Below are positions 7,335-13,316 of a stretch of 17,822 bases of DNA, one piece after another. This DNA comes from JACDBD01 sp050743385 (GTDB lineage Bacteria > Actinomycetota > Acidimicrobiia > IMCC26256 > JACDBD01), in assembly GCA_050743385.1 (NCBI GenBank), contig JBOGFJ010000159.1, positions 1-17,822 of the forward strand, read 5' to 3'. The number at the start of each line of letters is the position of its first letter. The first letter of the stretch is position 1. The notes beneath the pieces were generated by a model that searched no databases, was not told where the DNA came from, and was given only the letters and a program-made list of their open reading frames with translations. Both the position numbers and the translations under genes were made by a program.

Positions 7335-7904
7335 GTGCTCGTCCTCGTACGGCACGGACAGACATCCGAGAACGCCCGCGGCCTTCTTCTCGGGCGAGCC
7401 GATCCGCCGCTCTCCCCTTTGGGGCGGCGGCAGGCGGCCGCGCTGGCGCGGGTACTGCCACCCGCAGCGCGCGTGGTGTCGAGTCCACTGCGACGCGCGC
7501 GCGAAACGGCCGCGGCGTTCGGTCACGCAGCCGAGACCGACGACCGATGGGTGGAGCTCGACTACGGCCAGCTCGACGGCGTGCGGCCCGAAGACGTCGA
7601 CGAAGCCGTATGGGCGCGTTGGCGGGCGGACCCGTCGTACGTGCCCGCCAACGGCGAGTCGTTGGCCGCGCTCGGTGCGCGGGTACGGCCCGCTTGTGAT
7701 GAGCTCGCGATCGAAGCAGCCGAGCGTGATGTCGTGGTCGTGAGCCATGTGTCACCGATCAAGGCCGCGATCGCGTGGGGGCTCGGCGTCGGTGACGAGG
7801 TGGCGTGGCGTCTCTTCGTGCGCGATGCATCGATCGCCCGGATCCGCATCGATTCCGCCGGACCGGTGTTGATGTCCTTCAACGACGTCCCCGCCGTGAC
7901 CTAG
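7335..7904 (+). CDS. Histidine phosphatase family (phosphoglycerate-mutase-like) protein
   Basis: A 189-residue histidine phosphatase. The catalytic RHG is at residues 6-8 (LVLVRHGQTSENARG; His7 would be phosphorylated), Arg53 lies in VVSSPLRRARETA, the general acid Glu74 in WVELDYGQLDG, and the second catalytic His138 in VVVVSHVSPIKA. These features fit small-molecule phosphatases of the CobC/GpmB type; substrate unknown. The open frame extends upstream to 7077, but that part is Arg/Pro-rich with no homology, and the RHG strand must be near the N-terminus. I therefore place the start at GTG 7335, six nt after a TACGGT box. The TAG stop shares the palindrome CTAG with the stop of the convergent glycosyltransferase. 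It might supply a dephosphorylation step to the pterin/riboflavin-like cluster that follows, which is only a positional suggestion. Confidence 0.87.
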   Translation: MLVLVRHGQTSENARGLLLGRADPPLSPLGRRQAAALARVLPPAARVVSSPLRRARETAAAFGHAAETDDRWVELDYGQLDGVRPEDVDEAVWARWRADPSYVPANGESLAALGARVRPACDELAIEAAERDVVVVSHVSPIKAAIAWGLGVGDEVAWRLFVRDASIARIRIDSAGPVLMSFNDVPAVT

Positions 7905-8953
7905 CCGGTGGCGGCCTCGTGCAGTGCGGCATAGAACAGCCGCGCCGTGTCGTCCCAGGTCGGCAGCGTCTGCCCGCGCCGGCGAGCTCCCTCCGCCAAC
8001 CGGCGGCGGTACGGATCGTCCTCCGCCAACCTCAGGAGCGCAGCCGCGAGTCCGCCGACATCGCCGACGGTCACGATGACTCCCTCGCGATCACTGGTGG
8101 CGAGGTGCGGGAGGTTGCCCGCGTCCCACCCGACCACCGGGAGCCCCGCCGCGAGCGCTTCGCCGATGACGGTGCCGTAGGGCTCCTTGGTGCTCGGCAG
8201 TACGAAGGCGTCAGCCGCTTGGTACATCGCGGCGACCGTGGCGGCAGACAGCGGGCCGTGCGTGACGACCCGCTTGCGCAGGGCAGGTTCCCGGAGCCGC
8301 GCCACCACGCGTTCTCGGTAACGTCGGTCGACGTGCTCGTCGCCGACGAGGTGCAGGGTGGCCGAGTCGGCCGGCAGGCGCGCGAACGCGTCGAGCAGGT
8401 CGAGAATGCCTTTGCGCGGGATCCAGTTCCCGACACAGAGGAAGGCGACGTGTCGCCCGGCGCGCAGGTCGGGTCGTGGTCCGCTCGGCGTGGCCGGGTC
8501 CCTTCCCGGTGGGACGACCCGGATGCGATCGGGCGGGAACTGCCGGGCGCGGAGGTCGTCGGCCAACGTCTCGCTCGCGACCAAGAGGAGCCTCGCTCGC
8601 CGGTAGGTGTGCTCGTCGAACCGAGCCTGGACCAGCATGCGCGCGGTGGCGTGGTCGATGCCTCCCGGTACCTGATGCGACATCACCACCAAAGGCGGGG
8701 ATGCTTCACCGCGCACCCATGGCGCCACCGGCCAGGCCGCGATGCTGTCGATCACCACGACGTCATCTTCCCGGGCGCGCCGGAGCGCCCGACGTGCGCG
8801 CAGCGCGCCGAGGGGGAACGCCAGATCGGGGCACGACACGAACCGAAGCGTGGCCTGATGCGCGTCGGCCGCCGTCGCCATCCGGCGGTGGTAGAGATAG
8901 CCGCCGGTCATCTGCTGGGGATCACCCAGCGTGATCAGTGAGACTCGCAGCAT
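7901..8953 (-). CDS. GT4-type glycosyltransferase (GT-B fold)
   Basis: A 350-residue GT-B glycosyltransferase. It opens with the short first strand and glycine loop MLRVSLITLGDPQQMTGG. The C-terminal donor domain contains FLCVGNWIPRKGILDLLDAF (about 171-190), a VTHGPLSAATVAAMYQAADAFVLPS region split around 230-254, and the E-x7-E motif Glu257-Glu265 (EPYGTVIGE), followed by AAGLPVVGWDAGNLPHL. It should transfer a sugar from a nucleotide sugar; acceptor unknown. No transmembrane segment is seen. The ATG at 8953 overlaps the divergent glycosyltransferase's ATG in CATG; an in-frame GTG at 8977 is an alternative but would extend the overlap, and neither has a Shine-Dalgarno. The 3' end shares CTAG with the histidine phosphatase stop, so both ends abut neighbours without spare DNA. 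Confidence 0.85.
   Translation of the reverse strand: MLRVSLITLGDPQQMTGGYLYHRRMATAADAHQATLRFVSCPDLAFPLGALRARRALRRAREDDVVVIDSIAAWPVAPWVRGEASPPLVVMSHQVPGGIDHATARMLVQARFDEHTYRRARLLLVASETLADDLRARQFPPDRIRVVPPGRDPATPSGPRPDLRAGRHVAFLCVGNWIPRKGILDLLDAFARLPADSATLHLVGDEHVDRRYRERVVARLREPALRKRVVTHGPLSAATVAAMYQAADAFVLPSTKEPYGTVIGEALAAGLPVVGWDAGNLPHLATSDREGVIVTVGDVGGLAAALLRLAEDDPYRRRLAEGARRRGQTLPTWDDTARLFYAALHEAATG
8914..8936. repeat. Two interlocked 6-bp inverted repeats beside the head-to-head glycosyltransferase starts
   Basis: GCTGGG-N5-CCCAGC (8914-8930) overlaps GATCAC-N5-GTGATC (8920-8936). They lie 15-38 bp upstream of the + strand start at 8952 and inside the first codons of the minus-strand gene. 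They could be an operator for the pair, but they also encode conserved-looking residues (LGDPQQ), so chance is possible. Confidence 0.3.
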
Positions 8954-10040
8954 GAGGGTGACGCAGGTCGCGCCCACCGCGTTCGGTAGCGATGGGCTCT
9001 TCGGCGGAGGCGAACGGTATCCCTTCGAGCTGGCCCGGGCGCTCGCTCGCGAGGTGCCATGCCGGCTGGTTACCTTCGGCGCGGTCCCCGGCTCCCGCGA
9101 GCAGGATGCCTTGGAGATCGTGGTGCTGCGGGCGCGCCGCTTCGCACGCGGTCATCCGGCCCATCCCGTGGGCGCCGGTCTGCTGCGTGCGCTGAGTGAC
9201 GCCGACATCGTCCATGCCCATCAGCTGCGGAGCCGGGTGACCGCGCTCGCCCTCGGAGTCGCGCGTGCCCGAGGGCAACGCCGGGTGGTCACCGACCACG
9301 GCCTCCTCGGCACGCGTGGCAAGTGCACCACGGGCCTGGTCGACCGGTTCCTCCTGGTGTCGCGGTACTCGGCCGACGTGCTCGACACGCCTCCCGGGCG
9401 CACCCGGCTGATCTGGGGCGGCGCCGATCCGAGCCGCTTTCACCCCGAACCCGGCGAAGGGCGTTCGGGTGTCCTCTTTCTCGGGCGACTGACGCCGCAC
9501 AAGGGAATCGACCGCCTGATCCAGGCTCTGCCCGCCGGCGCCGAGCTGACGGTCGCCGGGACCGGCGGACACGACGCGGGGTGGCCGGAGTGGGGGTACG
9601 TCGATCGACTCCACGAGCTCGCGGGCACGTCGGCCGGTCGCGTGCGCTTCACCGGCCCGGTCACCGCCCAGGACCTTCCCCTCCTCCTGCGGCGCGCCGC
9701 GGTGCTGGCGCTCCCGTCGGTCGCCACGACCTGCTACGGACGACACGTCGCGATCTCGGAGCTGCTCGGCCTCAGCGTGCTCGAGGCCATGGCAAGCGGC
9801 ACGCCCGTGGTCGCGAGCCACATCGGCGGCGTACCCGAGGTCGTGGGCGACGGTGACACCGGCTTCCTGGTGCCTCCCGGCGACGTCGCCGCGCTCTCCG
9901 ACCGGCTTGCGACCGTGCTCGCCGACCCGACGCTGCGTGAGCGCATGGGCCGTCGCGCGCGCGAGATCGTGTGTGAGCGCTTCACGTGGACGGCATGCGC
10001 GCGGCGATGCCTCGACAGCTACGACGAACTGCTCGCGTAG
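8952..10040 (+). CDS. GT4-type glycosyltransferase (GT-B fold)
   Basis: A 362-residue GT-B glycosyltransferase. The N-terminus MRVTQVAPTAFGSDGLFGGG then ERYPFELARAL is a typical acceptor-domain opening with a glycine-rich loop (18-20). The donor domain contains VLFLGRLTPHKGIDRLI (174-190), VRFTGPVTAQDLPLLLRRA and the E-x7-E motif Glu270-Glu278 (ELLGLSVLE), then AMASGTPVVASHIGGVPEVV. It is predicted to be cytosolic and to use a nucleotide sugar. I chose the ATG at 8952 because the first beta strand begins there; a GTG at 8931 would add seven residues and sits after GGGGA. With ATG 8952 the start overlaps the divergent glycosyltransferase start by two bases. The end runs 22 bp into the convergent PTPS-like gene. 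Its placement suggests glycosylation of the product of the PTPS/RibA genes. Confidence 0.86.
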   Translation: MRVTQVAPTAFGSDGLFGGGERYPFELARALAREVPCRLVTFGAVPGSREQDALEIVVLRARRFARGHPAHPVGAGLLRALSDADIVHAHQLRSRVTALALGVARARGQRRVVTDHGLLGTRGKCTTGLVDRFLLVSRYSADVLDTPPGRTRLIWGGADPSRFHPEPGEGRSGVLFLGRLTPHKGIDRLIQALPAGAELTVAGTGGHDAGWPEWGYVDRLHELAGTSAGRVRFTGPVTAQDLPLLLRRAAVLALPSVATTCYGRHVAISELLGLSVLEAMASGTPVVASHIGGVPEVVGDGDTGFLVPPGDVAALSDRLATVLADPTLRERMGRRAREIVCERFTWTACARRCLDSYDELLA

Positions 10041-10405
10041 CCACCGAAGGCCTCGGGCGTCTCCCAGATCCGTACCTGAAGCGAGACACCCTCGGGCTCG
10101 AGGGCCGAATGCAACTGGTCGTGCATCCAGCGAGCGAAGATCTCCACCGTCACCGCCTCGGCGTCGTCGGGCTGGATCACCTCCAGGTTGCGATCGCGAA
10201 CCCGGTCGATGGCGGCACCGAGCGCAGCGCGCAGCACGTCGAGGTCGCACACCATGCCCTGCTCGTCGAGCTCGTCGCGGGCGACGACGACGTCGACGCG
10301 ATAGTCGTGCGAGTGGAGCTCCCCTTCCGGGCCCTCCATACCGGGCATGACGTGCCAAGCCGTCACCATTGCGTTCGCCCCGACCTCGTACACGCTGTCA
10401 CTCAT
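10019..10405 (-). CDS. 6-pyruvoyltetrahydropterin synthase / QueD homologue with degenerate catalytic site
   Basis: A 128-residue T-fold protein of the PTPS/QueD family. The zinc histidines appear retained: His18 (VTAWHVMPG), His31 and His33 (GELHSHDYRVDV). The segment between His18 and His31 lacks the catalytic cysteine of QueD/PTPS, and the LDHxxLN motif, whose His completes the triad, reads VRDRNLEV (Arg72 in place of His). The pterin-anchoring Glu in RIWETPEAFGG (Glu115) is present. Binding of a pterin-like ligand is therefore plausible but normal PTPS chemistry is doubtful. From memory, the S. coelicolor homologue SCO6650 is also a T-fold protein lacking the catalytic triad and of unknown role. 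The ATG at 10405 overlaps the upstream dehydrogenase stop by 8 bp, implying coupling; an ATG at 10420 is the alternative start. Confidence 0.82.
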   Translation of the reverse strand: MSDSVYEVGANAMVTAWHVMPGMEGPEGELHSHDYRVDVVVARDELDEQGMVCDLDVLRAALGAAIDRVRDRNLEVIQPDDAEAVTVEIFARWMHDQLHSALEPEGVSLQVRIWETPEAFGGYASSSS

Positions 10406-11399
10406 AACACAGGGCGGCATGAAGCAGACCGGGTTCGCCCCGATCGACGAGGTTGAAAGCTTCGGGCGCCGATCGGAACGGGAACTCGTGGGTCGCGAGT
10501 GCGGCGAGCGGCAGATCGATCAAGAGATCGCGGGCAACGCGGCGGCGCCGTTCACGCGACCACTCACCGGCCAGGCGGGCGGGGATCGTCGACACCTGGG
10601 TGCTGCGGATGGTCAACCGGCGACGGTGGAACTCGCCGCCGAGCGGGAGTGGAACGATCTTCGTGCCGTACCACGACACCACGAGAGCAGTTCCTTCGTG
10701 GGCAAGGAGCGCGAGGCCGTTCGCGAGCGCACTCGGGTTCCCACTCGCCTCGACCAGCGTCGCCGCTCCGTCGCCCGCCGTCGCGTCGGCGACCCGTGCC
10801 TCGAGGGCGCCCGGCGCGACCGATTCGATGCCCAGGGTCGTGGCGAGCTCGCGACGGGACGGCACTGGATCGCTCCCCAGCACGCGCGCCCCTGCCCGCT
10901 GCAGGAGCACGCTGCTCAAGAGCCCGACAATGCCCAACCCCGTCACGACGGTCGTTGCCTCCGGCACGCGCTCTACCTCCAGACTGACCTGAAGGGCCGT
11001 CTCGACCAGCGGAAAGAGGGTCGCCTGCCGCGGGTCGACGTCGTCGACCACGATTGCCTCGTCGGCCGCGATGACGAATCGGTCCTGGTGCGGATGGAAG
11101 GCGAACACGGTCGCTCCCTCTCGGAGGCCGCCGGAGGGCCGCTCGACCCGCCCGACGCAGCTGTAGCCGTAGCGGAACGGGAAGGCGAAACGTCCCGAGA
11201 GTGCCGGCAGGGTGGCGTCCAGGATCATGCTGTCGTCGATCTCGCCTCGATAGGCGAGCATCTCGCTCCCGGGGCTGATGCCGGAGAACGCGGTTCGGAC
11301 GAGCACCGCGTCCGGGCCCGGCTCCGGCAGCGGGGATTCGCGGATCTCGACGCGACCGGGCTCGACGAACCACACCGCCCGCGCTATGCCGTTACGCAC
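10398..11399 (-). CDS. MDR-superfamily dehydrogenase (zinc-less alcohol-dehydrogenase-like / BchC-like)
   Basis: A 333-residue medium-chain dehydrogenase/reductase. The N-terminal GroES-like domain carries AFSGISPGSEMLAYRG (37-52), the GISxGxE form known from BchC-like and related oxidoreductases. The usual catalytic zinc cysteine is replaced by Ser39 and the structural four-cysteine lobe is absent. The Rossmann fold has VTGLGIVGLLSSVLLQRAGA (152-171), GLGIVG being the dinucleotide loop, and a late LVVSWYGTKIVPLPLG. A hydride transfer with NAD(P)H on an unknown alcohol or carbonyl is expected. I start at GTG 11399, which has AGGGGAG 4 nt upstream; the open frame runs on to 12059 but only as antisense of ribA. 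The stop overlaps the PTPS-like gene start by 8 bp, so the two form an operon divergent from the RibA-RibD fusion. Confidence 0.83.
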   Translation of the reverse strand: MRNGIARAVWFVEPGRVEIRESPLPEPGPDAVLVRTAFSGISPGSEMLAYRGEIDDSMILDATLPALSGRFAFPFRYGYSCVGRVERPSGGLREGATVFAFHPHQDRFVIAADEAIVVDDVDPRQATLFPLVETALQVSLEVERVPEATTVVTGLGIVGLLSSVLLQRAGARVLGSDPVPSRRELATTLGIESVAPGALEARVADATAGDGAATLVEASGNPSALANGLALLAHEGTALVVSWYGTKIVPLPLGGEFHRRRLTIRSTQVSTIPARLAGEWSRERRRRVARDLLIDLPLAALATHEFPFRSAPEAFNLVDRGEPGLLHAALCYE

Positions 11400-11403
11400 T
11401 GGA

Positions 11404-11410
11404 CTCCCCT
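11404..11410 (-). promoter_or_regulatory. Shine-Dalgarno deciding the MDR dehydrogenase start
   Basis: AGGGGAG on the minus strand, 4 nt before the GTG at 11399. It separates the real start from the long antisense extension of the same frame. Confidence 0.6.
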
Positions 11411-11467
11411 GGGTAGTGAGCGTCCAGTATTCCAACGCTGTGCGCGGTGTGCGCCGCCACAGCCCTC

Positions 11468-11474
11468 GGAGGAG
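11468..11474 (+). promoter_or_regulatory. Shine-Dalgarno deciding the RibA-RibD fusion start
   Basis: GGAGGAG with the core GGAGG 5 nt before the ATG at 11478. The same frame is open far upstream (to 10347) only as antisense of the dehydrogenase, so this site marks the true start. Confidence 0.65.
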
Positions 11475-11477
11475 AGA

Positions 11478-12929
11478 ATGGTGCTCGAGGCCCGAGAGCT
11501 CACGCGTGTCACCCTGCCCACTCCCTTCGGACAGTTCCAGGCCCACGCCTACGAGTCTGCGACCGGCTTCGTGCACCTGGCGCTCGTGAAGGGGCGGGTC
11601 TCCGAGCACGAACGGGTGCTCACGCGCCTGCACTCGGAATGCCTGACGGGTGACGCGCTCGGGTCTCTGCGCTGCGACTGCGGTGTGCAGCTCCGGCTCG
11701 CACTGCGCATGATCGCGGCCGCCGGTCAAGGCGTCTTCATCTACACGACCGGCCACGAGGGCCGGGGCATCGGGCTGGTGAACAAGCTGCGCGCATACGT
11801 CGAACAGGACATCGGTGCCGACACGGTCGACGCAAACCGCCAACTCGGCCTCCCCGTCGACGCCCGTACCTATGACGACGTCGCCGGGATCTTGCGAAGT
11901 CTGGGCGTAGCGTCCGTCCGCCTGCTCACGAACAATCCCGCCAAGGTCGACGCGCTGCGTACCCTCGGCATCGCCGTCGGCGAGGTTGTTCCGCTCCCGA
12001 CCGCACCGCACGCCCGCAACCTGAAGTACCTGCGCACCAAACGCGCCCGCCTCGGTCATCTCGATCCCGTCGGCGACGCGCCGCCGCCGGCCGCGTGGCC
12101 CCCTCCCGATGTGGCGGACTTGATGGGAGCGGTGCGGGCACCCGCCGACCGCCCCTACGTCGTGCTCAAGTACGCCCAGACCCTCGACGGCCGAATCGCG
12201 ACCGCCAGCGGCGACGCCAAGTGGATCAGCGGTGAGGCGGAACGGGTCATCTCACACGGCCTCCGGGCCGCGTGTGATGCCGTCCTCGTCGGCGTCGACA
12301 CGGTCATCCAGGACGATCCGCAGCTCACGGTGCGCATGGTGCCAGGAGCGTCACCGGTCCGGGTCGTGCTCGACTCGACGCTCCGACTGCCGCGCGACGC
12401 CAAGATTCTCGCCGACGAGGCCGCGACGATCGTCATCACGACGGAGCGCGCGTCCGCCGAGGCTCGGACGTGGCTGGCGCGCCGGCACGTCGCCGTTCAC
12501 GTGGTCGACACCGGTGCAGACGGTGTGGACATCTGTGCTGCGCTCGCGCTCTTGCGCGGTATGGGCATGGAGTCGTTGCTCGTGGAGGGCGGCGGGAAGG
12601 TCATCACGTCGTTGTTGCGCGCCCGGGCGGTCGACCGGCTGGTCGTGGGAGTCGCCCCTACCATCATCGGCGCCGGCACGGAGGCCGTCGGCGACCTCGG
12701 CGTTACCCGCGTGGTCGACGGGATCCACCTCCAGAAGCGTGTGACGTGCACGGCCGGCGACGACGTGCTCATCGGTTTCGACGTCGAGACGTCTACGACG
12801 TTTGCCGACGAGGGCAAACGCCTAATCGCGGCCAGTCAGCTCGAACAGCACTCCGTCAGGACCCCGGAAGTGGGCCCATGTCATCCCGCCACCGCGCTCG
12901 GTGGGCCCGGCGAACTCGACGCCGGCTGA
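11478..12929 (+). CDS. GTP cyclohydrolase II (RibA) fused to RibD-type reductase domain
   Basis: A 483-residue fusion. Residues 1-197 are GTP cyclohydrolase II: zinc cysteines Cys55, Cys66 and Cys68 (HSECLTGDALGSLRCDCG), the GTP loop HEGRGIGLVNKLRAY (93-107), catalytic Asp128 and Arg130 (PVDARTYDD), and LLTNNPAKV. Residues about 225-437 are a RibD_C/dihydrofolate-reductase-like domain: YVVLKYAQTLDGRIATASGD, the NADPH region AVLVGVDTVIQDDPQLTVR, and SLLVEGGGKVITSLL. There is no DHBP synthase and no deaminase domain. Tyr107 matches the Tyr that supports deformylation to the diaminopyrimidine product; from memory, S. coelicolor SCO6655 has Met there. YTTGHEGRG replaces the more usual YxRGHEGRG. 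Expected chemistry is GTP to the diaminopyrimidine, then ribose reduction. The last ~46 residues lie past the domain and run 108 bp antisense into the VOC gene. Confidence 0.85.
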   Translation: MVLEARELTRVTLPTPFGQFQAHAYESATGFVHLALVKGRVSEHERVLTRLHSECLTGDALGSLRCDCGVQLRLALRMIAAAGQGVFIYTTGHEGRGIGLVNKLRAYVEQDIGADTVDANRQLGLPVDARTYDDVAGILRSLGVASVRLLTNNPAKVDALRTLGIAVGEVVPLPTAPHARNLKYLRTKRARLGHLDPVGDAPPPAAWPPPDVADLMGAVRAPADRPYVVLKYAQTLDGRIATASGDAKWISGEAERVISHGLRAACDAVLVGVDTVIQDDPQLTVRMVPGASPVRVVLDSTLRLPRDAKILADEAATIVITTERASAEARTWLARRHVAVHVVDTGADGVDICAALALLRGMGMESLLVEGGGKVITSLLRARAVDRLVVGVAPTIIGAGTEAVGDLGVTRVVDGIHLQKRVTCTAGDDVLIGFDVETSTTFADEGKRLIAASQLEQHSVRTPEVGPCHPATALGGPGELDAG

Positions 12930-13175
12930 CTGGAGCTCCCGACGCGCCGCCTCGACGTCGTCGACCTGGAAGCCCACGACCGGACCGCTGTCGAAGTGGC
13001 GATGCTCCTCGTCGCCGGGGCCGAAGGCCTCGACGGTGTCGCCGTTCTTGGCCGCAAAGGCGATCATCTCGCCCTCGCTGTGCCGATGCTCGAGGCCGAG
13101 CAGCTCGAAGAACGCTCGGCTGGCATCGAGATCCGAGACCCGAACCCCCATCCACGACAGCGCCTCTACCTCCAT
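12822..13175 (-). CDS. VOC-superfamily (glyoxalase/bleomycin-resistance-like) protein
   Basis: A 117-residue single VOC module pair (beta-alpha-beta-beta-beta twice): SWMGVRVSDLDASRAFFELL opens the first half, IAFAAKNGDTVEAFG follows, PVVGFQVDDVEAARRELQSA opens the second half, and it closes with WAHFRGPDGVLFELTGRD. The terminal Glu in VLFEL is at the usual metal-ligand position; the matching first His/Gln position reads Met/Gly, so a metal-dependent reaction is uncertain. It may bind or modify a small molecule; function unknown. I prefer ATG 13175 over 13208 because GGAGGTGA lies 4 nt before it. The 3' end overlaps the non-conserved tail of the RibA-RibD fusion by 108 bp in convergent orientation; the C-terminal PDGVLFEL is conserved in the family, so the VOC end is real. 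Confidence 0.83.
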   Translation of the reverse strand: MEVEALSWMGVRVSDLDASRAFFELLGLEHRHSEGEMIAFAAKNGDTVEAFGPGDEEHRHFDSGPVVGFQVDDVEAARRELQSAGVEFAGPTERGGGMTWAHFRGPDGVLFELTGRD

Positions 13176-13179
13176 GGCG

Positions 13180-13187
13180 TCACCTCC
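13180..13187 (-). promoter_or_regulatory. Shine-Dalgarno deciding the VOC protein start
   Basis: GGAGGTGA on the minus strand, 4 nt before ATG 13175. It argues against the in-frame ATG 33 bp further upstream. Confidence 0.65.
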
Positions 13188-13316
13188 GCTCTCCGATGCC
13201 ACCTCCATACCCGGCGGTCAGATCTGCGACGCCATCCGACAGCTCTCGCCCAAGAGGCCCTTGTCGTCGCGGCCGCTACGCACCAGGATGGGCGGAGACG
13301 GAAGGAAGGTGCCGCC

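Noticed and set aside
10347..11477. Upstream extension of the RibA-RibD frame
   Set aside because: Antisense of the dehydrogenase; the Shine-Dalgarno at 11468 and the RibA N-terminus mark the start at 11478.
11400..12059. Upstream extension of the dehydrogenase frame
   Set aside because: Antisense of the RibA domain; the AGGGGAG site and protein fold begin at GTG 11399.
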